This document shows positions 53,590 through 63,376 of a DNA stretch of 64,000 nt, piece after piece. The translations under genes were made by a program, and so were the position numbers. The notes below the pieces were generated by a model. It did no database searches, was not told the origin of the DNA, and saw only the letters and a program-made list of their open reading frames with translations. The DNA lies in NCBI GenBank assembly GCA_019359175.1, contig JAHHHU010000021.1, positions 1 through 64,000 on the forward strand, read 5' to 3'. The DNA is from Phormidium tanganyikae FI6-MK23. Its GTDB lineage: Bacteria; Cyanobacteriota; Cyanobacteriia; Leptolyngbyales; Leptolyngbyaceae. The number at the start of each line of letters is the position of its first letter. Position 1 is the stretch's first letter.

Positions 53590-54786
53590 TCAACTGCCGC
53601 ATTGCCAAACCTTTAAACTGTTTCCAACACTCGTCACAAGCAGACGACTCTGCTGGCTAAACTGAATCGATTGCCAAATTCCTTGACCCAAGTTGGCTTG
53701 AGAAAGGCAACCGAACGGTTCTCCCGTCTGTGCATTCCAAATTCTCAGAACATTCCGTCGAGCTAGATAACTTCCGAATTTGGGATGAGTGTCGGTGTGC
53801 TGAAATCCTGCAACAAACCATTTGCCATCGGGACTAAGCGCAGAAACCTGAAGCGCTCGATCGCACAAATCAAGCTGAATCCGACAATATATCTCGCCCG
53901 TTTTAACTTGACGAAGCAGCACCTGCCGACCGACGATCGTTGCTGCACTCTCCCAGTCTGGAGTAATTGCTAGTAATTGTTCGCACTGAGTCAGCCACCC
54001 TAAGCTAGAGATTGTTTCTCCCGTTTCCAAGTTAATGACTTCCGATCGCGGTTCAATCCTCAAAAGTGCTTTCTCACTCGCTGCCATTCTGAGCGTAGGA
54101 ATATCCGTGATACAGGGCAAGATGTGAGTCACTTTGCCTTCGGGAAGGTTCCAAATGCGTAAAGCTCGATCGCGAATCGTGGTGTAGGCTCGACGATCGC
54201 GAATTTCATACTGATTGCAACCACTACTTACTACCGTTTGCCCATCTGCACTAATCGCGATTGCGGTAACTGAACTGTGATGACCTGTGAGCGTTGTTCG
54301 TTCTTCGCCCGTTGAGACATTCCAGACTTTGATCGTGCGATCGCGGCTTCCGCTGACCAAAGTGTTTCCATCTCGGCTCAGTGCGATCGTTGTGATCGGC
54401 GCTTGATGCCCTTTGAGTGAAAAAAGACGCTTGCCTGTGCGCCAATTCAAAACTTGAATCGTGTTCGTTGATTCGGGTTGACTGTCGCGAGTGGGAGAGC
54501 CAACAGTAAAAATCGTCTCTTCATTCGGATGAATCACAATTCGACGTACAGCATCACCAAAGCTGAAAGTTTGGAGACAACGCAGCGCGGTAGTTTCGCT
54601 AGTTTGAGTAGGTTGTTTTGTAAAAGATGCGAGATCCCATTTAGGATCTTCGTAACGAAGGGATTCTTCTAAAGGAGCAATTTCACGATCGAGCCAAGTT
54701 TCAGCGGTATGGAGCAAATCGAGAGTTGAATCTGGGGTGCGATCCAACAAGGTAGGCATTTCTTCGATCGATGAGTCTTGAAACAT
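53590..54786 (-). CDS. WD40-repeat protein
   Basis: 398 aa, soluble. WD repeats are clear at about residues 120-155 (LKGHQAPITTIALSRDGNTL, DRTIKVWNV) and 160-215 (LTGHHSSVTAIAISADGQTV, RALRIWNL), with further degenerate blades to the C-terminus (LSPDGKWFVAGFQHT; NVLRIWNAQTGE; SLKVWQC). A beta-propeller scaffold for protein contacts; partner unknown. Confidence 0.85.
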   Translation of the reverse strand: MFQDSSIEEMPTLLDRTPDSTLDLLHTAETWLDREIAPLEESLRYEDPKWDLASFTKQPTQTSETTALRCLQTFSFGDAVRRIVIHPNEETIFTVGSPTRDSQPESTNTIQVLNWRTGKRLFSLKGHQAPITTIALSRDGNTLVSGSRDRTIKVWNVSTGEERTTLTGHHSSVTAIAISADGQTVVSSGCNQYEIRDRRAYTTIRDRALRIWNLPEGKVTHILPCITDIPTLRMAASEKALLRIEPRSEVINLETGETISSLGWLTQCEQLLAITPDWESAATIVGRQVLLRQVKTGEIYCRIQLDLCDRALQVSALSPDGKWFVAGFQHTDTHPKFGSYLARRNVLRIWNAQTGEPFGCLSQANLGQGIWQSIQFSQQSRLLVTSVGNSLKVWQCGS

Positions 54787-54957
54787 GGCTTGCTCTCACC
54801 AATGGGGATCAATGCCAGTGTTCACCCTGACTCTCATTCGCTCCACGGTGTTACTGATGATTTCTGGATAAAGTTTTCGCCATCGCTCCCCAGATTTACT
54901 GAGTTAGCTGAATCACAGGAGTTTTTTGCATCCGTAGAAATCGAGTTTTGTCATGGT

Positions 54958-55938
54958 TTAACTACTCGATTGAATCCCGCGTTCTCTCAACTGCCGCACA
55001 AAAAATTCTTCAAGTGAAGGACGCGCCAAATCGATCGAGATCAATTGAGCATTCATCAAACGCAAACTTCCTAAGAAATCCTGTGGTTCTCCGTTGAGAT
55101 GCCCCGTCCACAAGCCGTCTTGAAGTTCCAGATTCGGTATCCATTGGTGCAGCGTTTCCGGCTTTCCGCCTTTGACTGAAACGCGGTAGTTTTCAGCAGT
55201 TCCGAGAAGTTCCTGCATCGAACCGATCGCAATCATTTCGCCTCTTGCAAGCAGAGCCACGCGATCGCAAATTTTCTCCACATCCGACAGCACATGACTA
55301 TTAAAGAAAATCGTTTTGCCTTGGGACTTAAGCGACAGAATGATTTCGCGCATTTGGTAGCGTCCCAGGGGATCGAGTCCTGACATCGGCTCATCGAGAA
55401 ACACGAGATCTGGATCATTCATCAATGCTTGCGCCATTCCAATTCGTTGCAGCATTCCTTTTGAGTATTGCCGCAGTTGTTTTTTCTTTGCCGCAGACTG
55501 AGCCAAACCGACTAGATCGAGCAGTTCAGGAATGCGTTTTCGTTGTTGCGATCGCCCAATTCCAAATAGATCTCCGGTGAAGTTGAGAATCTCCCAGCCC
55601 GTTAGATAGTCATAAAAATAGGGATTTTCGGGCAGATATCCGATCCGTTGTTTGACAGTGCGATCGCCAAGCGGTTTGCCTAAAAGGGTGGCTCGTCCCG
55701 ATGTCGGACGGACAATTCCGAGTAGCGTTTTCAGCAAAGTGGTTTTTCCGGCTCCGTTTTGTCCGAGCAAGCCGAATGTTTCACCCTCGTATACGGTGAG
55801 ACTGACCGTGTTAAGCGAAGCAACCCTTTTGTTCATCCAAAACCCAGTGCGGTAGGTTTTGCTAAGTTCATAAGTTTGCAGCGCGATCGAACGGTCGAAA
55901 ACAGGAAGTTGAAGGCGAGTTGCGACAGCAGAATCCAT
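54958..55938 (-). CDS. ABC transporter ATP-binding protein
   Basis: 326 aa. Walker A GQNGAGKT (59-66), Q-loop region YLPENPYFYD, signature YSKGM (158-162, a variant of LSGGQ with QRIGMAQAL following), Walker B LVFLDEP (178-184), H-loop NSHVLSD. The C-terminal 80 residues are of the type found in gliding/Nos/CcmA-like exporters. A permease partner is not adjacent. It may export a lipid, antibiotic or polysaccharide component. Confidence 0.92.
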   Translation of the reverse strand: MDSAVATRLQLPVFDRSIALQTYELSKTYRTGFWMNKRVASLNTVSLTVYEGETFGLLGQNGAGKTTLLKTLLGIVRPTSGRATLLGKPLGDRTVKQRIGYLPENPYFYDYLTGWEILNFTGDLFGIGRSQQRKRIPELLDLVGLAQSAAKKKQLRQYSKGMLQRIGMAQALMNDPDLVFLDEPMSGLDPLGRYQMREIILSLKSQGKTIFFNSHVLSDVEKICDRVALLARGEMIAIGSMQELLGTAENYRVSVKGGKPETLHQWIPNLELQDGLWTGHLNGEPQDFLGSLRLMNAQLISIDLARPSLEEFFVRQLRERGIQSSS

Positions 55939-56071
55939 AAGTACCCCGATCTCTACTGAGTAGCCATTTAATCACTTCTTACGATTCCCGCCTCAGCAAT
56001 TTTTGCGATCGTGTCTTCTCGCTTCCCCAAAATTTTGTAAACTTTGTCTAGAAGCTTATCTTTTCCCTTAT

Positions 56072-56218
56072 ATGACTCGCTCAAAGTTTGTTGCAGTATT
56101 GACCGGAGTTATCTCTTTGGTTTTAGGTATCGGTTACTTACTATTGGTTCAGCTGCTCGATTTTCGGGGGGAAATGCTTCCGGCTCCGATCGAAGTGATT
56201 CCAACATTTTTCTTCTAA
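56072..56218 (+). CDS. Small single-helix membrane protein
   Basis: 48 aa from ATG 56072 (MTRSKFVAVLTGVISLVLGI, then YLLLVQLLDFRGEMLPAP). A positively charged N-terminus and one membrane helix. Very similar small proteins recur in cyanobacterial genomes from memory, which supports it as a real gene. It ends 1 nt before the stop of the convergent GTPase gene. Function unknown. Confidence 0.7.
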   Translation: MTRSKFVAVLTGVISLVLGIGYLLLVQLLDFRGEMLPAPIEVIPTFFF

Positions 56219-56219
56219 A

Positions 56220-57821
56220 TCATCTCCAATCGTCGATCGTATCTTCTCTCGATCGTGGTAACTCCTCATACTCCGGCATTCTCAATTCTTCGAGCGGTTC
56301 CGGCTCAATCTCTGCTTTCATTTCAAGCTGCAACGGTCGAATTACGCGCGTCACTGCTTCTTGCATAAACGTCTTAATAAATTCATCGCGTCGATTGAGT
56401 TGGAACTGTTGCTGTACCACTTCGGTAATGCCACCATCGCCCCAACTCTGATTATTTCGGAAATATTCGATAAAGCTCTTGCCTGCGATACGAGTGAGAT
56501 AAGCCGCACTCACGCCCTGAATTGCTCGACCCGCTAAAAATCCCGCTACGCTGAATTGAAGCGCCGTTGTCACAACCTCGATCGCACCTCGAACAATCCC
56601 CAAACCGACCAACGTTTTCGCTAACGAAATCGCCATCTCTTTCGCATGATCGACCGTAATTTCGCACCCATAAATCCGCCCAATTTCAACGACCATTTGA
56701 GCATTGACCGCCGTCGTTGCCAATAAATCTACAACCGGGATCGGCGTTGCAGCAATCACTCCCGCTCCAATCCACTGATATCGATCGACTAATTTTTCTG
56801 CCTGTCGTCTTCGCTGCTCATCGATCAACCGCCGCGCCTCTTCGCCCAACCGCTGCGACTGAATCAAAATGTTATCCGCCAGCAAATCTTCGCCTTCAGT
56901 CCGCAGAATCTTCGCAATTCGATCGATCAATTCTGTAACCTCTGGATCGGGATAAAGCCATTCTCCAGTTTCGGTTCGCATGGCGGGCGGATTTGCCGCG
57001 ATCGCGACGACATCTTCCATTGCCACTGTTCCGCGCACCCGTTCCCGCAATCGCGCCAAAATCGCCGCTAGATCTTCCTCGGTATAGAGATCCGCTTTGT
57101 TTAAAACGACAATTGATCGCTTTCCAATTTGCGTTAATGCCTGTAACGGCTCATACTCCGACTGCCGCAAATCGTTATCCAACACGAACACAATTAGACC
57201 CGCTTCGGTTGCCAATCGCCGCGCCAATGCTTCTCGATCGGTTCCCGCCACTCCCGCTTCTAGAATTCCAGGTGTATCGGTGATGATGACTTCTCGATCG
57301 ACTCCGTTTAACTTCAATCGATAGGTTGCGCCCGCTTCCGTCGTTCCCATTGGTGCGCCCACTTTGCCGACAATCTGCCCCATTAGTGCATTGACTAGCG
57401 AAGTTTTTCCTGACGATCCGGTTCCAAAAATGACCAGCCTAAATTCACCCCGCGCCAGATCCTGTTCGATCGCTTTCGATCGCTGGATCAATTCTCGTCG
57501 CGCAACTTCATCTTGAATCTGCGAAACTTGCTGCCGCACCGCTTGTAAATTTTCTTGTGCGGCTTCTGTTTTGACTTCTGAAACTTTGGGGAGCGATCGC
57601 TTCCGCCGCTTCGCTCGATTTGGCAACCAGAAAAAGTAATACGTAAAGGCTGCAATCAAAACTGCCAGCAGCACGACCACTAAGAAAATAACCAGATTTG
57701 CCAAAAATGGATTCGCGATCGCCCAACTCAATCGCGTGATCGAGTCGATTAGCCAGATCACCAATCCTAAGATCACAGCAATACCGACAACCAGCGTAAT
57801 CAGTCGAGATAGGCGCATCAC
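56220..57821 (-). CDS. Membrane-anchored GTPase with DUF697 domain
   Basis: 533 aa. Two N-terminal helices (about 8-25 and 40-65), then a dynamin/Era-like G domain with G1 GTGSSGKT (133-140), G3 DTPG (182-185) and G4 NKAD (241-244), and a C-terminal DUF697 domain with hydrophobic segments (VIAATPIPVVDLLATTAVNA, then LAKTLVGLGIVRGAIEVVTT). Such GTPases occur in cyanobacteria and may act in membrane remodelling or transport; substrate unknown. Confidence 0.92.
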   Translation of the reverse strand: MMRLSRLITLVVGIAVILGLVIWLIDSITRLSWAIANPFLANLVIFLVVVLLAVLIAAFTYYFFWLPNRAKRRKRSLPKVSEVKTEAAQENLQAVRQQVSQIQDEVARRELIQRSKAIEQDLARGEFRLVIFGTGSSGKTSLVNALMGQIVGKVGAPMGTTEAGATYRLKLNGVDREVIITDTPGILEAGVAGTDREALARRLATEAGLIVFVLDNDLRQSEYEPLQALTQIGKRSIVVLNKADLYTEEDLAAILARLRERVRGTVAMEDVVAIAANPPAMRTETGEWLYPDPEVTELIDRIAKILRTEGEDLLADNILIQSQRLGEEARRLIDEQRRRQAEKLVDRYQWIGAGVIAATPIPVVDLLATTAVNAQMVVEIGRIYGCEITVDHAKEMAISLAKTLVGLGIVRGAIEVVTTALQFSVAGFLAGRAIQGVSAAYLTRIAGKSFIEYFRNNQSWGDGGITEVVQQQFQLNRRDEFIKTFMQEAVTRVIRPLQLEMKAEIEPEPLEELRMPEYEELPRSREDTIDDWR

Positions 57822-58001
57822 TTCAAATATATTGGGGCAACGTTTCTCTATTGTGTCTGATTCGTTTCGATCGTGTTCCGCAGTCCAAAACGTATCAGCG
57901 ATCGGTTTGCTACCCGTGGGATCTCAAGTTTCGGTTGATTTTCTTGAGTAGATTTTTTATCTTCAAAAAGTTAACGCTCTCATCACAACGAAAGCAAAAT
58001 T

Positions 58002-58535
58002 ATGGGTCTTTTTGATCAAATTGTTAGCGCTGTCGCAAATCCGCAACAGCAAGCTTCTACCAATCAACTCGGTAGCATCCTCGGTGTTGCTCAACAACTC
58101 ACTGGAAACCAAGGACTCGACTCAAACGCAACTCAAGCCGTAATGTCTCTACTCGGCGGGCACGTTCGATCGGCATTACAAAACACTCAAGCGAATCAAG
58201 GCAGCGATCAAGTTCATTCCTTGGTGAATCAGTTCGCTGGACTCGGCAGCAATCCGCAAGCAGTTAGCACTCTCTTTCCAGGAGGCGCACAGCAGCAGGT
58301 TTCTGAAAACATCGCCCAGCAAACCGGACTGAATGCGGGCATGATTCAATCGATGCTGCCCGTCCTCGTTCCCCTCGTTCTCAATCTTCTTCAAAGCGGC
58401 TCGGCGCAGCAGGGCGTTCAATCCGGCGGTGGAAACCCCGTGCTCAACACCTTTCTAGATGCCGATCGCGATGGCGATGTCGATATGGGTGACGTGATGG
58501 GCATGGCTGGACAATTTCTCAACCAGCAGCGCTAA
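58002..58535 (+). CDS. DUF937 protein with dockerin-like calcium loop
   Basis: 177 aa, Gln- and Asn-rich. The body (LGSILGVAQQLTGNQGLDSN, MIQSMLPVLVPLVLNLLQSG) is the DUF937 pattern of unknown function; the C-terminus has DADRDGDVDMGDVMGMAG, an EF-hand/dockerin-like calcium-binding loop. No signal peptide. Ends before a bidirectional terminator. Confidence 0.85.
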   Translation: MGLFDQIVSAVANPQQQASTNQLGSILGVAQQLTGNQGLDSNATQAVMSLLGGHVRSALQNTQANQGSDQVHSLVNQFAGLGSNPQAVSTLFPGGAQQQVSENIAQQTGLNAGMIQSMLPVLVPLVLNLLQSGSAQQGVQSGGGNPVLNTFLDADRDGDVDMGDVMGMAGQFLNQQR

Positions 58536-58563
58536 ATTCTCGCATTCAACTCCTAGAAAGCAA

Positions 58564-58599
58564 GAAAGCGGACTGGATCGCCTTGATCCGTCCGCTTTC
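58564..58599. terminator. Bidirectional terminator
   Basis: GAAAGCGGAC-T-GGATC (58564-58579) pairs with GATCC-GTCCGCTTTC (58585-58599) with a single bulged T and a short loop. It lies between the convergent DUF937 and RRM genes and serves both. Confidence 0.82.
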
Positions 58600-58604
58600 A
58601 AACG

Positions 58605-58910
58605 TTAGAAGTTGTTTCTGCTAAAACTCTTGGCTCCTCCAGCTCCTCCGGCCGCGCCTGCACGCGGTTCACGCGGCTTCGCTTTATTCACTTTTAGTTC
58701 TCGACCCAGCCACTCTGCACCATCTAGTTCAGCGATCGCGGCATCTTCTTGGGCATCTTCCGCCATCTCGACAAAGGCAAATCCCCGTTTTCTGCCTGTT
58801 TCTCGGTCTGTTGGAAGGCTCACCCGGCTCACTTCGCCGTACTCCGCAAACACTTCCTTGAGATCATCTTCAGTGGCCTGAAAGGACAGGTTTCCAATGT
58901 AAATAGTCAC
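58605..58910 (-). CDS. RRM-domain RNA-binding protein (Rbp type)
   Basis: 101 aa from a GTG at 58910, with GGAGAG just upstream; longer readings add residues without conservation. One RRM with RNP-2 (TIYIGNLSF) and RNP-1 (RKRGFAFVEM), then a short Gly/Ala-rich tail (GAAGGAGGAK), the layout of cyanobacterial Rbp proteins, several of which are cold-induced. Cytoplasmic, binds mRNA. Confidence 0.95.
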   Translation of the reverse strand: MTIYIGNLSFQATEDDLKEVFAEYGEVSRVSLPTDRETGRKRGFAFVEMAEDAQEDAAIAELDGAEWLGRELKVNKAKPREPRAGAAGGAGGAKSFSRNNF

Positions 58911-59430
58911 GTTACTCTCCAACCATTCGTGTGAGGGGTGAACTCGGAGAAGGTCGATAGAGCAGGAACCAAGACCGCTCACCTAATCGCCGTCGCCGAA
59001 CTCTGTTTTGAGAGTATTATACTAGACTCATCTCGATTTGAGAAGCACACTAACGGTCATTCGTCTATCCGTAAAAATAGGAATTTCTATCATTGGTCGC
59101 GTGAAATCTTATGGATGAGATCGTGGAATTCGTGACAAAACATTTTTTAACAATAGAAGTTGATAGATTTGCTCTCAGAAAGTTGACAAAACGTTACAAA
59201 ATAAGGGAACCTTAAGAATAGGAATCAGTGCTGTTGCGCTGTTCTGGAAAGAACAAGTTTATTGCAGTCACGGATAAGATTCGATTTTTCTAAGGATCTG
59301 TTCGTTTTTGTCTGTAGCGCAGGCAACATTCAGCAAGGTTATGGTAGAAAAATTACCCTCTTAACCTTGTCTTAAGTCTGTAGATGTACCCTGTTGGATA
59401 TACCTACATGCGTTGCTCTGCGTTTTATTT
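58911..59430. other. Divergent region between rbp and pstS
   Basis: 520 bp with the long leader typical of rbp genes on the minus strand and the pst promoter on the plus strand. A Pho box is at 59360-59378. No further gene is supported. Confidence 0.6.
59360..59378 (+). promoter_or_regulatory. Pho box of the pst operon
   Basis: CTTAACCT (59360-59367), TGT, CTTAAGTC (59371-59378): two 8-bp direct repeats spaced 3 bp, matching the cyanobacterial PhoB/SphR consensus. A degenerate third half-site (AATTACCC) may precede it. It lies about 52 bp before the pstS start and predicts induction under phosphate limitation. Confidence 0.75.
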
Positions 59431-60540
59431 ATGGCGTTTTCTCAGCGAAAAATTCATTTGGGAGTGTCTTTTTCCTCCCTTGCTGCTCTAGTACTCGGTC
59501 TAGCAGCGTGTACTCCTCAAACCGCAAGTACTCCTCCTCAAGGTGCAACTGGCAACAGTCCTGCTGCGCCCGCTTCAGCTCCGGGCGGTGCGGCTTCGAT
59601 CAACGGTGCGGGTGCTTCGGCTCCGAACTTGCTGTATCAGCGCTGGTTTCAGGAATATAACAGGAAGAATCCAGGTGTACAGATTAGCTATGACTCCGTG
59701 GGAAGTGGTGCGGGTGTCAAGCGATTTCTAGACCAAACGGTTGATTTTGCAGCGACGGATGACCCCTTGAAAGACGAAGATCGGGCGAAACTGCCAGGCG
59801 ATCGTGGTAAAGCCGTTCAAATTCCCTCAACGGGATTGTTCATCGTGATGGCGTACAATGCGCCTGGATTGACGGATCTCAAACTGACGCGCGAAGCATT
59901 CTGCGGCATCGTCGATGGTTCGATCAAATCCTGGGACGATCCAAAGATCAAAGCAAATAATCCAGCCGCACCGAGCCAGCCTTTGACGTTTGTTCACCGC
60001 TCCGACGGCAGTGGAACGACGGCAATTTTTACCAACCACATCACAAAAGCGTGCCCGAACTGGAAAGGCGGTTCAGGTAAAACGGTGGAATGGCCCACTG
60101 GAACAGGCGCGAAAGGAAACGAAGGTGTGACCGCTCAGATTCAGCAAACCGCTGGCGCGATCGGATATACCGAGTATTCTTTCTCAAAGCAGAACAACTT
60201 GCCGACCGCAAGCTTGCAAAATAAGTCGGGGGCTTTTATTGCACCGACTCCTGAATCTGCTTCAAAAGCTTTAGATGGCGTGTCTGTGCCTGATAACTTT
60301 GTGGTGAAAGTGCCCGATCCAGAAGGCAAAGATTCTTACCCGATCGTCAGTTTGACCTACTTGTTGCTGTACGAAAACCCGAAAGATCCGGCGAAAGCGA
60401 AAGCCTTCAACGAGTTTATGAAGTGGGCTTACGGTGACGGAAAAGCATTTGCGACCGAATTGGGATATCTTCCGTTGCCAGAGTCGATTTCCACCAAGGC
60501 GGCTTCTGCATTGGATACGATTAAGGTAGCTGCGAAATAA
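59431..60540 (+). CDS. pstS: Phosphate ABC transporter substrate-binding protein PstS
   Basis: 369 aa from ATG 59431. A lipoprotein signal with lipobox LAAC (LGLAACTPQ) gives a membrane-anchored periplasmic protein. Phosphate-binding motifs: GAGASAPNLLYQRWF, TDDPLKD, and VHRSDGSGTTAIF (Ser/Gly/Thr ligands). First gene of the pstSCAB operon under a Pho box. Confidence 0.96.
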   Translation: MAFSQRKIHLGVSFSSLAALVLGLAACTPQTASTPPQGATGNSPAAPASAPGGAASINGAGASAPNLLYQRWFQEYNRKNPGVQISYDSVGSGAGVKRFLDQTVDFAATDDPLKDEDRAKLPGDRGKAVQIPSTGLFIVMAYNAPGLTDLKLTREAFCGIVDGSIKSWDDPKIKANNPAAPSQPLTFVHRSDGSGTTAIFTNHITKACPNWKGGSGKTVEWPTGTGAKGNEGVTAQIQQTAGAIGYTEYSFSKQNNLPTASLQNKSGAFIAPTPESASKALDGVSVPDNFVVKVPDPEGKDSYPIVSLTYLLLYENPKDPAKAKAFNEFMKWAYGDGKAFATELGYLPLPESISTKAASALDTIKVAAK

Positions 60541-60631
60541 CCGCAGCGATCGACTAGAGAGCGAGTATTACTCTCTAGTCGATGTGCGATCGCATGGTAT
60601 TGTTTTCATCACTTTCCTCAAAGAGTTTTTT

Positions 60632-61588
60632 ATGGCTTCGCCTGCGGATCGATCATCGCGAATGTCTTGGCGGCGTACTGATACGTCTCGCCTGATTGAT
60701 AACGGATTTGTTTGGCTCACGGCTGCGTTTGCGGTTGGAATTGGTCTTTTGCTATTGGCGATTGCAGGTCGAGTGGGAGCCGATGCGATCCCAGCAATTC
60801 AGAAATTTGGGCTTGGTTTTTTGGTGACGAGTCGGTGGAGCGTCAATGATGAAGTATTTGGCGCACTGACTCAGATTTATGGAACGCTCGTGACTTCGTT
60901 TTTGGCGTTGTTGCTGGCAGTACCCGTCGGGATTAGCGTGGCGCTGTTTTTGAGCGAAGATTTTTTGCCGCCCAGAGTGAAGCAGCCGATCGTGTTTATG
61001 GTTGAACTCCTAGCGGCGATTCCGAGTGTAGTGTACGGACTGTGGGGCATTTTCGTACTGATCCCGGTGCTGCGTCCGTTTGGGATGTGGTTGAATGCAA
61101 CACTCGGCTGGATTCCGATTTTTAGTACGGCTCCAGCGGGGCCAGGAATCTACGCGGCTGGAATTATTTTGGCAATTATGATTTTGCCGATTATTGCAGC
61201 AATTTCGCGTGATGCGCTCGTTGCGGTTCCGGCAGAATTGCGCCAAGCGTCGTATGGACTCGGTGCAACTCGATGGGAGACAATCTTCAAGGTTTTGCTT
61301 CCTGCGGCGTTTTCTGGGGTCGTGGGTGGCATTATGCTGGCGTTGGGTCGGGCGATGGGTGAAACGATGGCGGTCACGATGGTGATCGGAAACGTCGATT
61401 CGATTCGATCGTTCTCGATTCTGGCTCAAGGTTCTACGGTGGCATCGCTGTTGGCGAATCAGTTTGCAGAAGCGAGTGGGCTGCAAGTGGCATCATTGAT
61501 GTATGCGGCGCTGGTCTTGTTCGCACTGACATTGATTGTAAATGTGTTGGCGGAAATGGTCGTCCGCCGATTCAGTATGAAGCTCTAG
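60632..61588 (+). CDS. pstC: Phosphate ABC transporter permease PstC
   Basis: 318 aa from ATG 60632, with GAG about 7 nt upstream. Six predicted membrane helices; the permease loop SRDALVAVPAELRQASYGLG, then TRWETIFKVLLP, matches the EAA motif. Forms the channel with PstA. It follows pstS by about 91 nt. Confidence 0.95.
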   Translation: MASPADRSSRMSWRRTDTSRLIDNGFVWLTAAFAVGIGLLLLAIAGRVGADAIPAIQKFGLGFLVTSRWSVNDEVFGALTQIYGTLVTSFLALLLAVPVGISVALFLSEDFLPPRVKQPIVFMVELLAAIPSVVYGLWGIFVLIPVLRPFGMWLNATLGWIPIFSTAPAGPGIYAAGIILAIMILPIIAAISRDALVAVPAELRQASYGLGATRWETIFKVLLPAAFSGVVGGIMLALGRAMGETMAVTMVIGNVDSIRSFSILAQGSTVASLLANQFAEASGLQVASLMYAALVLFALTLIVNVLAEMVVRRFSMKL

Positions 61589-61618
61589 GCACTAAGCTCG
61601 AATGAGACAAGGATTTGT

Positions 61619-62494
61619 ATGACTTCTCCAGAATTTGCGACTGCCGGACGGAGCTTGAAGCGATCGCCGAGTTCTCCTCGCACCCTGTTTTCTTCAGCGA
61701 TGACGATTCTGACGTTTGCGTGTGCGGCGTTGGCGCTGATTCCGCTGGCGGCTGTGACGTTCTACGTTTTGATTAACGGGGCTTCACGACTGACTCCCAG
61801 TGTGTTTATCGAATTGCCCCCTGCGCCGGGATTAGCGGGCGGCGGTTTTGGCAATGCGTTTGTAGGAACGCTGCTCACGGTTGGAATTGCAGCATTATTG
61901 GCGATTCCGTTTGGCATTATTGGTGCGATTTATCTGTCTGAGTTTGGGCGCGATACGAAACTGGCAGAAACGGTCAGCTTCTTGACCAATGTGTTGAGTG
62001 GTGTGCCATCGATCGTGATTGGTGCGTTTGCTTACGCGATCGTGGTGTTGAATACTGGGACGTTCTCGGCGGTGGCGGGTGGTTTTGCGCTGGGGGTGCT
62101 GATGCTGCCGACGATCGTGAGAACTGCAGCCGAAGCGCTGGAAGCTGTGCCAAATGATTTTCGTCAAGCTGCGATCGGACTCGGTGCGAGTCGGATTCAG
62201 ACGACGTTGCAGATTGTGCTTCCGGCAGCGATTCCGGCAATCGTGACTGGAATTTTGCTAGCATTGGCGCGGGCGGCGGGCGAAACGGCTCCGGTCTTGT
62301 TTACGGCTTCATTTAACCGATTTTGGAATACGACTTTGTGGGAACCGACGGCTACGATGTCGCGGTTGGTCTTTGACTTTGCAACTTCTCCGTTTAAGGC
62401 TCAACAAGAGCTTGCCTGGGCGGGTTCGCTGGTGTTGGTTTTGCTGGTTTTATTCACCAGCATTTTCTCCCGGATGTTGATCAAACGTCGATAA
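61619..62494 (+). CDS. pstA: Phosphate ABC transporter permease PstA
   Basis: 291 aa. Six membrane helices and the EAA-like loop TAAEALEAVPNDFRQAAIGL, then GASRIQTTLQIVLP. AAGETAPVLFTA is the conserved PstA signature. 30 nt after pstC. Confidence 0.95.
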   Translation: MTSPEFATAGRSLKRSPSSPRTLFSSAMTILTFACAALALIPLAAVTFYVLINGASRLTPSVFIELPPAPGLAGGGFGNAFVGTLLTVGIAALLAIPFGIIGAIYLSEFGRDTKLAETVSFLTNVLSGVPSIVIGAFAYAIVVLNTGTFSAVAGGFALGVLMLPTIVRTAAEALEAVPNDFRQAAIGLGASRIQTTLQIVLPAAIPAIVTGILLALARAAGETAPVLFTASFNRFWNTTLWEPTATMSRLVFDFATSPFKAQQELAWAGSLVLVLLVLFTSIFSRMLIKRR

Positions 62495-62538
62495 ATCCTT
62501 TTTGAAACGCTCCAATCCTCTATCCTTCAATTAACTTT

Positions 62539-63345
62539 ATGACTTCTAGAGTTCAGAACGCTCGCCAAACTGAAACTATCTTTCGCACCGAGAACCTCAA
62601 TATCCATTACGGCAATTTCTTGGCGGTGCGAGATGTGTCGATCGACATTCCGAAAAACGCTGTTACTGCTTTTATTGGCCCTTCAGGTTGCGGTAAAAGT
62701 ACCGTGCTGCGCTGCTTTAACCGACTGAATGATTTGATCAAGTCGTTCCACATCGATGGCAAGATTTACTATCACGATCAGGATCTTTACGCGACTGAAA
62801 TTGATCCGGTCGAGGTGCGTCGGCAAATTGGGATGGTGTTTCAAAAGCCGAACCCTTTCCCGAAAACGATTTATGACAATGTCGCATTTGGTCCTCGGTT
62901 GCTTGGCTACAAGGGCGACATGGATGAACTGGTCGAACGATCGCTCAAACAATCCGCACTCTGGGACGATGTGAAAGATAAGCTCAAAGCTTACGGAACC
63001 GATCTTTCTGGGGGTCAACAACAACGGCTGTGTATTGCGCGTGCGGTGGCAGTCCAACCCGATGTGATTTTGATGGACGAACCTTGTTCGGCGCTTGACC
63101 CGATTTCGACTTTGAAAGTGGAAGATTTGCTGCAAGAGCTGAAAGAGAAATACACGATCGTGATTGTGACTCACAATATGCAGCAGGCTTCTCGCGCCTC
63201 GGATTACACGGCGTTTTTTAATGTGGAAGCGAATGCGAAGGGACAAAGAACGGGCTATATCGTGGAATACGATCGCACTGAGCGAATTTTCCAAAGTCCT
63301 CAAGAGCAAGCGACTCAGGCTTATGTCAGTGGTCGTTTCGGCTAA
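62539..63345 (+). CDS. pstB: Phosphate ABC transporter ATPase PstB
   Basis: 268 aa. Walker [24 protein letters not shown] (PstB-specific), signature LSGGQQQR, Walker [15 protein letters not shown]-loop VTHNMQQA. Supplies ATP-driven uptake for the PstSCA complex. No phoU follows; the next gene is on the opposite strand. Confidence 0.97.
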   Translation: MTSRVQNARQTETIFRTENLNIHYGNFLAVRDVSIDIPKNAVTAFIGPSGCGKSTVLRCFNRLNDLIKSFHIDGKIYYHDQDLYATEIDPVEVRRQIGMVFQKPNPFPKTIYDNVAFGPRLLGYKGDMDELVERSLKQSALWDDVKDKLKAYGTDLSGGQQQRLCIARAVAVQPDVILMDEPCSALDPISTLKVEDLLQELKEKYTIVIVTHNMQQASRASDYTAFFNVEANAKGQRTGYIVEYDRTERIFQSPQEQATQAYVSGRFG

Positions 63346-63376
63346 ATCAGCATCTTGATAGGCTGGAACGGGGAAG

